A stretch of 64,000 nt of DNA from Tubulanus polymorphus (GCF_964204645.1 NC_134026.1:26368650-26432649), one strand, 5' to 3'; shown: positions 15,099-29,400, counted from the first letter of the stretch. Made by a program: numbers and translations. The notes: generated from the letters alone by a model not told the origin.

Positions 15099-15104
15099 TT
15101 TATT
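15099..15104 (-). terminator. Poly(A) signal for the F-box/LRR gene
   Basis: Read on the minus strand this is AATAAA, about 340 bp beyond the stop codon at 15445. It is plausible as the cleavage signal. Confidence 0.4.
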
Positions 15105-15444
15105 CAACAATCTTTAGATGTGATTCAATCATTAGTTTTTGTTGTTAAGATTGAGGGGTAAATGACTAGAAAATATGATACAAATCTTTCACCGCGTATT
15201 GATAAAATTTGCCTGATAAGTTATATGCTCTTTAGGATGTATAGAGAGGGGACTTAAACTGCACACTTTTCCGAGACTACAAATTAATAAATAAATACAA
15301 GCTTATATAAGGAAACCATCTTTCAGATATGTCTACCATGAGCCATTATGTCAGACACCAGTTTATGGTTTTCTTTTTAGAAATGGCTTTCGGTATGGTA
15401 CATATCTGATACACATACCGGTAGTTCTTTGAATGGACATAGAT

Positions 15445-18400
15445 CTAGTTGAATAGAAGATCATTGTATGAATGAAGCAGACTGACTAAACTTGTCGTGT
15501 AGTTTGTTGTTGTACGAACGACTTTCGTCCGATCAGCTCTTTCAAAATTTGACTTGGCCATTTCATAGTATTCACCATCGCTGAGTGTAAATGATTTCAA
15601 ATGCAGACACTTCAACCTGAAATAGACAAACATTTTTGTTGAATTAGAAATGCATTCATACACAAAGTGAACTGGTTTCCATCTGCCAGCTAGTAACCGA
15701 TATAATTACCTAAGATGGTCAATGAACTTGCTACTTTTATCACTGTACCGGATTGTGTATGGATCCCATTGAATCTCTAGTCGTTCCATATGCGGACAAT
15801 TCTGAGCGAACTCCTCAATAATCTGATCAATGTGAATTCGTGTTGATATTTTCAAAAACCAACCATCCGCTGTCCCAAGCACGCAAATCCTACAAAATCC
15901 ACTTACGTAATTAGATTCGCTGCTCATTAAATTTAAGATTGAAACCAAACAATAACTCACTTAATTTTCTTGAAACAAGCAATTGCATTAACCCAAAACT
16001 GTTCGGCTATTTTTGGCTTGCCAGCAACCATCAATCCAAAAAGTTGATGTCCATGTACTTTAATGAAGTGACTTATAGCGGCCTCTGATAGAGTAGTTGT
16101 GTTTCTGACGTCCAAAGCTTCAATATTGTTTAGTTTGCCTTCTTTCATGAGTCGATCTAACACCTGAAAAATATCCCTCAAACCTTTTACTACTGAATAC
16201 ATGCAATGCTTAAGAATATTGAAGAAAAGCAATCTAAAAACGAACTCACTTTATCGTTGAAAAAATCGCAGAAACCAACAGCTAGATAACGAAACCCGGG
16301 CATCCGTGGAAGAACATTCTCCAAACATTCAGCTGATAATTCTGTTGATGTAATATCCAGCTCATCAATTACACTATTCTCCCATGGGACAGCTTCCATG
16401 TAAGCATCCTCAAGACCTTAATTACAAAATTCATCATATCAGGAAATAAACCAGTATAAACAGCCATCTGAATTCTTCATATAAAGAAATACATACTGCA
16501 ATGTTGCATGAGCAATGTTCGCAGTTTCTTGCACTTCTGGATCAATACTTTAAGCGACTGGCCCTTCACTCTTAAACAGAAGTTTAGAGCAAGAGTTTCC
16601 AAATGGATGCAGTTCGACGAAAGGGTCTCAATGTGTGAATCATCGATAAAATTTATCCCGTACAAGTTGACTACTCGTAAATTTGGCGTGTGTGATTTGA
16701 TCTTGCTTATGTTAATTACTTCGTAGATTTCCTCTTCTTCCTCATTTGAAAGTTCAAATGTACCTTTATAGGAAAGAAAAAATCGATTCATTAAAACGCC
16801 ACAAATACGCATGCACAATATATAATTGCGGATGGAAAATTAATGAATCCAATTTACCAATAAGATGAAGAACTTGTATCGAAGAAAGACAGCTGTATAT
16901 TCTCCTCATGAAACCTTCCATGAAAATGACCTCAGAAAGGCTTATACAGAGGCTGTACAAGTTACAAGGAAAAGCGCTCAAATCATTGAAGTCGTGAAGT
17001 TGCATAGCATTAGAAAAATCCAGCACCATACGCTTGAGATTCGGACATTTATTGGCAACTTCGTGTAGAATTGGAGCCGTGACCAAATCAGACGGCAACT
17101 CAATATAACGCAATGTCGAACCAAAACGAATGCCGATCAGAGCCAGCAGTGCCTCGATGTTGTTGACATAGAGACCGGAGAATTCTGGCCGAAGCGAGAC
17201 ACTTTGCCACAATCTGCTGTCATACGCGATCAAACGCCATTTCTTGCAGACTGACGCAATTTGACACAAGTCGATATGTCGAAGGTAGGAGAAGATCGAA
17301 AGAAGAATTTTGTCAGGAAGTTTCGAAATATGTCTCTAGAAAAGATAAAACTTTTTCATGTTATCCACGAAAGCAACTTTTTTACTCGACATTTCATCTC
17401 GATTTAAACGAAAATTAATCTATAAAAGATGACCATGCAATAAAAATGTCCGATACTATTGCTACTGAGTCCTATACTGAATGCATGATAAACGAAATTA
17501 TTGTTCCTAAAGAAATCAAAATGGTGCAATATTCAACCTAAAAAATTTTGAATCATCTACTTAACTCTGCTATCTGTAAGGAAAACTATCATGAATAAAG
17601 GCAAAATCAATGATCAAAGCAAAAGTTTCCTAATTAAATATCAATCTAATTACATTGTGTCCTACAACATTCAAAACCTTTCTTACCTGAGAATGGTAAA
17701 AATCATGATCCTGTGTAGAATTAAAAATTGAACAAAAAGGTAATAACTTTGCTGATCGATCCATTAAACTGTTGCAATTTCTAAACTTACACTTTCTTTT
17801 GGGCATTGCTATAAGATTTTTCAATCATAGGACATGAAATATCCATTCACAAAAATGAATTTCAATGTTTTGTAAAATCTAAATCATGGGTACAAGTGGA
17901 TTACTTACATTTCGTTTTGTTTGAAGGTTAGTCCAATCCTGTACTATGCTACGATATGTTAAGTATACATTATCTCATGCATACTCAGAGATACTCGTCG
18001 TTTATCTTATTTCTGCTGCTATAGCCACCATGCAGTTAATCTGGTCAGTATTCATGTCAATCAACATAATCTAACAAAAAGATCATTAATGAATAATAAC
18101 ACTACATGCGTATTATTGATTTGACAGCAATATATTAGACCCACAAGTCCAGACCTACAAGATTGATAAAGAAAACTTTTTTTGCAGAAAACTTATCTTA
18201 ATAAATGCAGGGAGGATTGCTATTTTCGGATTAAACCAGTTAGGTTTATTTTGATGGGTACATGCATTTATTAAACAAACCCAAAAGAAACATAATCTAA
18301 TTTATGCTTGTTTACTTAATTTACTCAATTCATGTTAAATAAAAAATGGTAATAAAAAACTGCAGGTAGGCCTCTCGAGTATCAGGTAGTAATCATGAGG

Positions 18401-18665
18401 ATATTAAATAAATCTAAATCACCCGTTAACTCTTCATAGAAAACGCTTTGGCTTAGTAGGATGCAGTTAAGGGGTCAAAACAAAGCAATTAGTAGTCTGC
18501 AGTCGTGTAATATAGTAGATTGAATTTTAATTGATTATCACGAACCAAAAACAATGCGGTATTTTCGATAATTACCGTTGTTAATGAGAATGATCTGTTA
18601 TCAGGTGAATACTGCTGCGCCTGAGACGCATCTTTAGCGATATCAAATAACGACGTTCGCTCCAT
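15445..18665 (-). CDS. F-box and leucine-rich repeat protein (SCF substrate receptor)
   Basis: This encodes an F-box protein that would bind Skp1-Cul1 and present a substrate for ubiquitination through leucine-rich repeats. Exons on minus: 18665-18576, about 17791-17687, 17335-16858, 16763-16497, 16416-16250, 16163-15961, 15889-15710 and 15616-15445. All phases fit and give about 553 residues. The F-box is KLPDKILLSIFSYL followed by IASVCKKWRLIAYDSRLW. The LRR part has conserved blocks SEVIFMEGFMRRIYSCLSSI, VNLYGINFIDDSHIETLSSN and FERADRTKVVRTTTN. The protein ends YNDLLFN, and this tail appears family-specific. I recognise the family but not the exact vertebrate orthologue. The acceptor of exon 2 is uncertain (17791 or 17785). 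The gene is head-to-head with SLC39A13. Confidence 0.88.
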
Positions 18666-19040
18666 TTCACGTATATTTCCACAGGCCCAAAAGAAATTCC
18701 AAAGATTAAGAAAAACTTTCTCTCAAACTTTCTCACTTCCTGTTTCTCCTTGTGACCTTGAGGTAATTATCTATGAAATCGTTTCGCATTTGCTACTTTT
18801 TAAGTAAACTCTATGGGTTTAAGAATAAACTATGGTCTTTCCAATTGATTTAAATTTCTAGTATGAAATTCATTTATGATGAACTTTAAATGCTTTTTCT
18901 CCGTCAATGTCGCTTTCACCTACGAAAATAAACGTATTTACTTCCGGGTTCAGTTGTCATGTCTCACTACACGGTTATTATGAATTTCACTAGTAAAACC
19001 ATTTAATGTCGTTAAAATTTAGTTAAAACCATCGATCATA
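18666..19040. promoter_or_regulatory. Shared promoter region, F-box/LRR gene and SLC39A13
   Basis: Only 375 bp separate the two divergent start codons (18665 on minus, 19041 on plus). It contains an ETS/GABP-type ACTTCCGGGT at 18940-18949, common in housekeeping bidirectional promoters. I saw no TATA box. Shared use is inferred from distance. Confidence 0.5.
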
Positions 19041-22000
19041 ATGTTTCGATCATTAACTACAATTGCTGTTTTATTCTGGATAGTAAATCTCGTATGTCAC
19101 TGCGACGGGGAGATACATAGAGTGAAATCAGTGTATTCATCTCCTGGTACTGGTGCACTACACCGAACTGTTGTAGCTACTGACATAAAACAGCAGAATA
19201 CAGATGACGATGTCAGTCACTCAGCTGATGCGACGCTGCATTCTGATACACCTGTGACTTCGAAAGAAAATTCTGCAATGTGCGAAGAAGACACCTCGTC
19301 AATTCTTTTAGGTTTTACACTGACATTGAAATTAAAGATCTGGATATTTTCTATTTTATCTGCAATTGTTGTCGGATTAAGTGGCATCCTACCATTACTG
19401 ATTATTCCTCTTGATCAAAGTTTAGATCTTCAAAGTGGACGTAAGTAAACTATAAAAAAATGTAATTAGAATTTTACTTAAAGCGTTTTTGGCCTACCGG
19501 TACTGATACACTTAAATTTATCTATGTGGCAGGCCGGGGCATAAGGAAAAAGATGCTTATTCACCTCATTTATGCTTTTAAGAATCACTTGTCGATTCAA
19601 ATTAACCTACTAGTAGTATGATTTAAAATTCGTGACTTAGAAATAAGGCAATAAGTGTTATGGCAGGAATTTATGATTTATTAGCTTCATGAATAATGAC
19701 CTTTGTGTGAATTGATTTGATGTTTGGACTTCAGACTTTGTAGATTAGACTCTTACGTAAGGGGTTTCATTTGACAAAGGATTTGTAGGTTATTCATATG
19801 TACAGCGTCAGCCCTAGACGGACAGAAGTTCAATGATGATATTATAATCACACTTGTCAGGAGTATTTCATTTCACGCATTATAACCCATCCTGAGAAAA
19901 ATGACGAATTGGGTCCTCCTGGCTTTTCATATTCTGAACTCAATGTGAGAAGTATTTCAAACAAACTTAGGAATACTTTGACTGTAGATTTTCAGATATT
20001 TCTTGAAAGACTTAATGGTAACCCTACAGCTAATATGAAATTGTACGATTTATTTAGGTCACTAAACTATTATTATTTGTGACTTTAGAAAAAAGGGTCA
20101 ATCATGTGTTTCATCAAACATTTTTTCCACTGATTCAGAAAGCAAGATCTAGTGTATTCCATAACCTGTAAGACTAAGATCATTATGAACTATAAATGTC
20201 TCTTTCAATCTCCAAAACCTATCAATTTATCACTGATTAAAGATTCAACATGTGGAAAATAGATAAATGCTTCATGCGTGGACATATAATTTGGATCAAA
20301 GAACTCAATTTATTTGATGTATTCCTCAAATTGACATCATTTTCCACCAAGTTGCTTCTTGTGATCGATCGGTGTTGTAGGCGCTATCCCATGTTCAAAT
20401 GTTTTGTGAAAATATGTTTTCAAATACATTGTTATCAAAATTGATGAGATTCAGTTCGAGTCCTGCGATCTATTCAAAAACACTTTTAAGCCTGTCTAAC
20501 TCTTCTATTCATACAGCTTTCGTCTTAAGTATCTAAAAACAATACACATATGCTGGTTGTTATATTTATATACCCTGTTCATGGATTAGAGGCTACGGTG
20601 ATAATGCTTTGGGAAAATAATGGGATAAAACAGGAAAAGGAAGTTGTTAGAGAAATTCTTCATTGCTAAAAAAAACTGATATTAGATTATACAAAAACCA
20701 TTTATTCATCTTACCTGGTCAGATTGTGATAGTGCTTTAATGGACATCTTTAGTTTGCTGACTACTCTTTGTGTATTCTATCCTGTACTACTGACACTTG
20801 AGATTAATCTGAAATTTTTTTCATAAACTCATCATGTTTCTGCGTATTGTTATAGGCGCTTAAACCCAGTTTGTTCCCAGGTCGATCCAGTCAGAGATCA
20901 AAAATTCATACATATGGGAACACATACCTCTCTTCACTTGTGGTATAGAAGCGTTTGGTATGGAACTGCAGTTCTGTCCGTCATTAATCTGATAAAAATG
21001 AATAAAAAGTCTATTATGTGATGTCCTGACAATAACTTTCAAACCCTATATTTAGTAAATTTCAGGGACTATGGAATGATATAAAATCGAAAATAACATC
21101 ACGTTAAAATAAAACGCTGCCTTTTACCTGCTCTTGATGGTTGTATCATGTCAGTTGTCTATACACATTTCTATATCATTCATTTTTCTCAGCCTAGGTA
21201 TAATTATGTTTTGCTATCATCTTACATGAAACACTACATATTCTAAAATAAATAATCTCCATATCCGTTCTGTTACTGACAATGTTTTATTCGGGAAACA
21301 CATTTTGCTTCTGCCATTTTCAGTTTTCATATCATTTTAATCGCTTGATAAAATGATGCAGTAAATTGAAATGTTATTTTGGTTATCTTTTATGGGGTAC
21401 TCGGTGAATGCATTGAATTCATTATTTCCATATGTGAATCTGTTCCATCGAACATTAATGAAAAACTAGCAGTGATTTCATGGTTATCTCTTCTTTTCCA
21501 GCTGCTGCCAGTCAATTGAAGCTGTTACTTAGTTTTGCCGTTGGAAGTCTTCTTGGAGACGTTTTTTTGCATCTGTTACCAGAAGCTTGGCTGCACGTGA
21601 ATGGTAGTGACACTATTTAGCATTAAATGCTTGATTTAATCATTTACAGGCACTATTTGATTTTGTTTTACTTAGAAATAGAAAGATGAATTTGTGTTTT
21701 ATCATTTTTCCCCAATATAGACACTTTTCACTATAGACCATGAAATATAGTTTATTATGATACAGTAAATGTGTGGGTGATAATTATAATAATGATTTTA
21801 ATCCGGCTAGCGAATGGATTATGCGTGAAAATTTATATTTGAATAAAACAAAGTATTATCTGTAAGGGGCTAAAACGTGTTACATATGAATTTTAATGAT
21901 TTAGTTCTGCTGAATTTAAGAATTTTTTCGGATATGTACTTTCAGATGAAAATGATCGAAGAATGATCGGTTTGTGGGTTATGGCTGGGATATTAACGTT

Positions 22001-23772
22001 TTTGATCATTGAAAAATTATGTTCTGAAGAACAACCAGCTGGTGCTCACGATAAGGTAAGTAAAGAACTATTAAGAATCTATTGGAGATCATTGGAAATC
22101 CATTAAAATGTTCCAGATGGTCTCAAGTGACTTGTGCAAGAATAGTGTCAAAAAATATGTTGCAAAGGAGCCACATATTCAATGTATGCACTTACTTTTT
22201 CAGTGCATTTCAGTGATTTCTTCTGTCAAATAATCTTATTTGCAGGATGATGAATTATCGTCAAAAGCCATTGAAAAATGCCCAAAGAAATCATTGACAA
22301 ATGGTGTTGTACATAGAACCCGAAATGGAAAAACTCATGAAAATAGCAAAATATCAGAAAAAGAAAGTCATCAGAAAATTTCAAAAAAGAAACATAACTC
22401 AGAGAATAAGTCTCCACATATACATGTAAGATGAGAATGTGGAATGAAATGATGATGTTGTAGGCAAAAATGCAACATAATTGTTATTTGCCATTGTATT
22501 TTCATTTCAGATAAGAGGTTACTTGAATCTAGCTGCGAATATAATAGATAACTTTACCCACGGTCTAGCACTAGCCGGCAGTTATCTTATAAGTATCAAA
22601 GTATGTATGAACTTTGGATGTCGATTGTATTGTCTAATTATTTGAATAAATTTGATTCAAGTTTGAAGTAGATTTGATGAATTTTTATTCAGACCAGTGA
22701 ATGATTCAGTTGAATCTAAGAAAAGTTCTTTTTCAGGTGGGGCTTCTTACCACATTCGCAATTCTTGTTCATGAAATTCCTCATGAAGTTGGTGATTTTG
22801 CAATTCTTTTAAGATCTGGATTTGATAGATGGAAAGCGGCAAAAGCACAGGTAAATGTATTTCAATAATGTACCGGGTAACAGTTCGAATGATGGTTTCA
22901 TTTGCAGCTGTCATTAGTGATTAAACTAGAATTTAATCTACGCTCATACGATAATATATAGATAGTTGGCTTAAGTTATTGTCTATTATCAATTGTGTTG
23001 ATACAAAAATCTGATTTTAATGTTGACATCTGGCTTGATTTTCTTTCAGGACAAAGATCCAATACTTTTAAAAATGATGTTCAATTATTTCATTACAGTT
23101 AGCCACCGCTAGTGGGGGTATTCTCGGTGCCCTGACAGCATTAACAGCCTCCTCTGCAGAAGTTGCGGGTATATTGATTGAATTTATCACTTATACATTT
23201 AATCAAGTTCATTGTTATAGATTTCTTTCAATAATAGTTTTACTAACTGTTTGAACGGTTATTGCTGTTATTAGTATTGGCAACAGCTGTACAGCTGGAT
23301 AATAATGCGTGTTATAACTTTAATTTCCCCCTGAAAACATTGTTGGCAACCACCAGGTGTATTTAATAGACAAACAAATCCATAGCTATTGATCATTTAT
23401 CCTTATGAAATAATGTTCTGCTCGAAATATATTGCAAGCCATCTTGTAGTAAATCTCCTTTTAAAAATGTTTTAGTCATTAACTGAATTATAATTTTCTT
23501 TTTCTCATAAGGTAACAGTACTGCGTGGATTTTGCCCTTTACATCTGGCGGTTTTTTGTATATAGCTTTAGTGACAGTGACACCAGATTTATTAAAAGAA
23601 AGAAACCATAAGTAAGTGTGCATAATGTCAAAGATTTTTGTTTTCGACAGTCACGCTTGCCAAAAATGATTATCTTTAAAATTGTCTTCATTTCAGGGAG
23701 TCTTTCAAGCAGGTGTTTGGTGTATGTACTGGAATAGGAATTATGGGTTTAGTAACTTTGCTTTGCGATTAA
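19041..23772 (+). CDS. SLC39A13: Zinc transporter ZIP13 (SLC39 family, LZT subfamily)
   Basis: This encodes a membrane zinc transporter that moves zinc out of Golgi or vesicles into the cytosol. Exons 19041-19440, 21502-21603, 21946-22055, 22246-22425, 22511-22600, 22737-22850, 23099-23168, 23512-23611 and 23697-23772 join in phase to 413 residues. A signal peptide (about 1-23) precedes a lumenal tail. Transmembrane segments follow, beginning [20 protein letters not shown]. The zinc site is visible as [10 protein letters not shown] and then [19 protein letters not shown], the HEXPHEXGD signature of the LIV-1 subfamily. The lysine-rich loop of exon 22246-22425 is the variable cytoplasmic loop, poor in histidine as in ZIP13 and unlike ZIP7. 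The ending block [20 protein letters not shown] also fits ZIP13. Intron 1 is about 2.1 kb with nothing recognised in it. Confidence 0.92.
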
Positions 23773-25484
23773 ATTACTAGTTGTCTATAGGAAGCAAAAT
23801 TTACTTCAATTGGATCTTGATTACTCCAAGGTTGAATTAAACGCATTTCCACATCATTATTAAGTACAGGACGTATTTATGTGCATAATGAGCATTAGAT
23901 GAATATGAGACATAATAGAATTGTAGACAACGGTTAGTTTTGAAAAGTATTCTTACTATGTTTATATCATTAAGGGTATCCTAGTGCTTCCAAATGTTCA
24001 TTTTAGGCAATCATGTTTAAGGCTGGAATAAGAAATGGATATATATATATTCCATAAACCATTAAGTGATACATGTTGAAGAGAAATTGTTTACTTCAAA
24101 TGGGAAAATGATATTGTATTGCGAAACTTGTACGGAAGAAAATAGCAAAGGCAAAAAATGAAGGATGTATTTTACATTCTATTTGGGCTTTAGGACATCT
24201 TTATCCAAGTGACGTGCAGGTTTCGATTATGACTTCAGTATGAAGCCATATGCGAATGATCAATGCTGTCATTAGTTTGTTTTACTCCACAGGTGTTAGC
24301 AATGTCAATATAACACAGGAAGTTGAATCAATTTATTCAGTTTGTAAAATTTATGCTCTTCCCTACAAGTAATTTCAAGTATATCAAAGCTGTCATTTCC
24401 ATGTTTTCCCTATTCACGGAATATGAAAGAGCATGTATTTTAGCAATAATACATGTAATCTCAATGGTGCTGTGATGAAATGTATGTGCATGTACATACA
24501 TTTCAATTGTGATAAGTGAATGTAAATATAATTTTATTTTAGGTTGTTAACAATATGTGGCCATCATGTGTTCATGATAGAGGCAATTTATTGCAAATAG
24601 CATAGGAAGTGTATTGAAATTTTATTGTTGATTGAAATTGTTGCTATGAATACAACATTGACGTATCGAATTTGGATGACAATTTAGTAGTCTATTATGA
24701 TTGTTTTAATTTTCAATGCTGAGTGGTAGATGGATATTTTTTCTTATGTAAATATTTAAAATGATGTATATGTTTTTTCATTTGATTTAGCATTTTGTCA
24801 TCTTCGTACTGATGGTGTGCTTGGCTGTATATTTTTGTGTAGTGATAATACTGCTGTTCAAAAATTAAGAACATACATATGCAATCAGTGCCGAACCTTA
24901 GACCGGACAGTGCATGTAGTTAGTCAATCACTGATGGTCAATTTGTTGTAGAATGATGGTTTTACCAACTGTGTAAATGAGCATAATCAAAACCTTAAGA
25001 TCCATACTTGTATTGTCAAAAGTACATAATCAAACCCGCTTAATCTGGATTTTGGTCTAATCTGAACAATATTTGCAGTCCATTTGTACAATAATATACA
25101 AGAAAATGAATTTTAATCCGGATTTCCCATAAACTGGATGAATTTTGTTGGTCCTAAAATGATCCAAATTAAGTGGGTTCTACTGTACATGTACTTCTAA
25201 TATTGTTTATACAATGTAGTGTGGTCAAATATTTTGTGAACACATGTGATGACGTTGAAAAGCAATGCTAAAGGTCATCTATTGAATTCTCATCATTATA
25301 ATATTGTTTTACAATCAAGCTGTAGTAAAATTCTTATTCGTTCAATTCCTTACCCTCCTTTTAGAATAATGAAAGCCAATATGCAAACTATGCAATCATC
25401 AGAAACACTATGTTCATTTTAGAAAATTTAGGAATCAAACTTGATGCTTAGGATGATAGAAAAATATTTTTGATTTGCAATAAA
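23773..25484 (+). other. Long 3'UTR candidate of SLC39A13
   Basis: No coding sequence is present between the stop at 23772 and the convergent adaptor gene. An AATAAA at 25479-25484 could end a 1.7 kb 3'UTR. A complete MITE lies inside it at 25030-25186. The UTR extent is inferred from that signal only. Confidence 0.35.
25030..25186 (-). mobile_element. Complete MITE with imperfect terminal inverted repeats (pogo/Tigger-like)
   Basis: The left end reads CAAACCCGCTTAATCTGGAT. The right end, read on the opposite strand, is CAGTAGAACCCACTTAATTT followed by GGATCATTTTAGGACC. The two ends are inverted copies with several mismatches around an AT-rich core of about 100 bp. A partial copy in the other orientation is at 14517-14640. 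No transposase is encoded. Confidence 0.65.
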
Positions 25485-25628
25485 AATATATATATTAAAA
25501 GCATTTTTTTTCATTTTTCTGGAAAATGTTATTAGTCACTGTATGCATATTGAGCATGAACAGTTTTCACAACTTCTGAAGGTTAGCTAAAAGAAAACAA
25601 GAGATCACTATCTAGATTATCTTTAATG

Positions 25629-25634
25629 TTTATT
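25629..25634 (-). terminator. Candidate poly(A) signal of the SAM/SH2 adaptor gene
   Basis: Minus-strand AATAAA about 830 bp beyond the stop codon at 26465. Another AATAAA overlaps the stop codon itself (26461-26466) but is too close to be the likely site. Confidence 0.3.
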
Positions 25635-26038
25635 TGATTATATTGGTACAAAACTTTCAATGAGAAAATAAGCAGTAAACCTTGGATAAATTATAAAAAC
25701 ATGTATTTAAAATAAATATCTGGAGAAATCAAGCCAACCTTTCACAGTACATGAGCCAGTAGAAAAAAGCTGTTCTCTAGTGGCTTCCTTACAACGTCTG
25801 CGTCAACATATATGGACAGTACATTTAAAGATACTTTGTACAAGTATTAACATTTCTATAAAGTACGTTATATAAGAATTAGCACCATGTGTAAAAATCA
25901 CAGATGTTTCGTGCAACTTTCAAATTTCTTTGGAATGATTCATTAAAAGTCAGTAGCATTGTCGTTAATATCTATAGATCAATTAAGAATATATTATAAG
26001 GTTTAGGTATATTATGATAAACTATTAACATAAATAAA

Positions 26039-26182
<144 letters not shown>

Positions 26183-26464
26183 AGTCGCTTGACAAACTTG
26201 TTATGATTATATCCATCTTCAGATTGATTTATGAATAATCCAATAACCATATACTAAACTTAAGACATTAAACTAAAAGTGTAAACACCTGTATTAATGG
26301 TCAATGATGGTATATGTTACATATTCAGTGTTAACTATATGAGAAAAAGCACCTTTGAATTCAGTAATTACGAATATCTTTCCTAAGTGACCAAGGTGAA
26401 ATCTAAACATTGTCTTAAGAATTGTAGCATTCAGTCGATATGTACCAGCACAAAAGGTCATTTA

Positions 26465-29400
26465 TTAAATTCCTGCATCAGCTGGACAAAGTTTTAAGCT
26501 TACTTGACCACCTCCTGTTGTTAGCATAAACTTTTTGTGGAAGTTCACTAGATCGGGAACCCTACTGAATGTCTAAATATTTGAAAAAAAGTGTAAAGTA
26601 TTTTTAGATTTAAGTGGTAATTAGGAATATGAAACAGATAGTGGTATATTTTCCAGTCTTACCTGTTCACCTTCTTTCAATTTACCAAGTGCATACATAT
26701 GATTATCGGCGCGTTTTCTGATTGGAATATTACAGACTCGGCCCCCATACATCAGTACCAAAGTGCAGGGATGATTTTCACTCTTACGAACCAAAAAGTT
26801 TCCATCCTGAAGTAGAAACACAGAAAATATATATCAATGAAAGTGTTATTTTATATCGAGATAAAGGCAAATTCTAGGCACTGAATTCAACTTACAGAAG
26901 GAATTTGCATAAGCAAAGATTCGGCATCTGTTCTGCGGAGGCTTTCGTAATACCATGGATAAGTCTGAAGCTGTGCCTGTGAAGATAATTATCATGAAAA
27001 GAATCTACCCAGTAATGGAAAAATGAACATGTTTTAGAAAAGTTAACTTACTTGTTCAGGATCAACAGTTGGTGGTGGAACAGGTTTTGGTGTTATGGGC
27101 AAAGGTAATGGTGGTCGTCCTTAAATGAAGAATCAATCGTAGTGAATGGAAAATATAGTGCTTTGACTGCCGTATAATGGCCATAATCCAAAATGCGGAT
27201 ATATACCATAATTAAGATTTTACCTTTTAATTTGGGAGGAGATTGTATTGAAGGAGCGCTTGCTGATCTGGGTTTACCCTTATTTTCAGGTGAAGGAATG
27301 GGTGGCTTCACTTGATTTGGGCGATCAGTTCTGTTTCTCGGTTCAGATACATCTGAAAAATATGCCAATACTGAACAACTAAAATGCAAAACTTAAAGCG
27401 AAAACTTAAATTTCAATCTCATCACCAAGAAAGTGATCTTCTTACCCGGTAGGCCCTATGTGAAAGAAGCAGTTTCATGCATTGCATATTTTCATCAGAC
27501 ATAATGTGCGATTAAGCGTAAAAAACAATGAAACTTTATTTTGAACCTACTTGATATTTGTGAGAAAGCATCGGGCGATTGTGAAGTAGGCCACTTGTGA
27601 TTACTTTTTTGAGGAGAATGTTGGTTAACTGATGGTAGTTGCTGTGCTTTTGGTCGACTGGCGGGTGAATTAGATGTATTAGCAGGAATTCGGGAGTTAC
27701 GTTTTGAAAGCTCACTCTGTAAATGCTCAGCAAGGCTTAGCGCACGTTTTGCCTTAACCTTGGATAAAATACAAAAAGCAGAATCTTCATTAAATTTGAT
27801 GAGAATGGATTGAGCAATATTACAGTTGGTGCATAATGTGTTTAATATATTATATGTACTCCGATGATACTCACAACTAGTTTTTACTTCAACCTTAAGA
27901 CAGTGAATAATATTCATTGGGAATAAAAAATGAACTATGATAAATTTAGATTGCATTCAAATTAAATTGAAACATCTAAAACATTTCAATAATCAAATCC
28001 ACTGGTGGTGACGAACAATACACTTGGTAATCCCAATTCTGTCCTAGCTGGGCCTTCCCCCTAAGTGGGCTAAAAATTGTGAAACCATTGAATATTACCT
28101 GCACATGAGTATTATCATCTGGATTTTCATAGACTTCTTCATCCTCATCTGAAACAACAATAAAGGATTGTTTTGATCTGTTACAATGAACTGTTAAGCA
28201 TCTTGATAAACTGTTCATTAACAAGTGGGGACAAAGCAAAAGCTAGACTTACTGTCTGGTACAACACATGGACCTGGATTTAAGTAATCATCCTCATCAC
28301 TTGAAGAAGAATCCTTATGAAACACAATGAGAATGAGAATAGATTATAAAAAGAGTTGGGTATCCACAAATCAATGTACCTCTATACCTTGGAGGATGTG
28401 GAAAAGATACACTTACATCAAAAGTTGTGATATGATACTGGGTGTACACAAACCTTATATCCTAGTATAGCAAGAGTGCAATTGTGAATTTTGTTTAAAC
28501 TTCCTTATTATTCTAAACAAATCTTAAATATGAAAGATATCTGTTATTTTCATTATTGTTAACATTAAAATACACATTGTGACAATATGTAAATATGAAG
28601 CACTAGATTAGACAAGAAGCCTGTCGGCTTATATAGCTCAGCTGTCTTTGTTGTGGCTTGGAGCATAGACTATCACATCAGTATCTATTTGAAACTAGAT
28701 GTTCAGGGACATAATAGCCACTTGACAAGATAAATCTATAAATAGAACTAATTTGCAAAACATCCTCTATACTTATGTAGGCATCATCCCATAGATCATT
28801 CATAAAAAGTTTAATTCAAATTTGATAAAAACTGAAGAAGGTGTAGCGATTTAAGTGAAAATCTAAAAAAATTATCCCTAATTTGCAAAATTTATGCATA
28901 ATCTAGAATATGGCTCTATACTGGTTTAGACAATCCCCTATAAAAACATTCATACTAAGTTTGAAATCCGCTGAAAATTGGAGGAGTAGCGATTGAAAGG
29001 AAAATCTAAAAAAGGCCTAATTTGCATAATTTATGCAAAATCAAAAATATGGCTCTATACTTTTGTAGGCACTCCCCAATAGATCATTCATATGAAGTTT
29101 GGTTGAAATCTACTGAAAACTGGAGTAGAAGTAGCAATTTAAGTGAAAATCTAAAAATAGCCCTAATTTGCATAATTTATGCAAAATCAAAAGTATGGCT
29201 CTATACTTTTGTAGGCACTCCCCCATAGATCATTCATACCAAGTTTGATTGAAATCCGCTGAAAATCGATGGAGGAGTAGCGATTTTAGTGAAAATCTAA
29301 AAATAGCCCTAATTTGCATAATTTATGCAAAATCAAAATTATGGCTCTGTACTTTTGTAGGCACTCGCTGACCTTCGGTCACAGCGGAGCTAATAAAAAT

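Noticed and set aside
28878-29393. CRISPR-like array
   Set aside because: Whole units of 139-146 bp repeat with no short repeat/unique spacer pattern, in a eukaryotic intron. It is a mobile-element tandem core.
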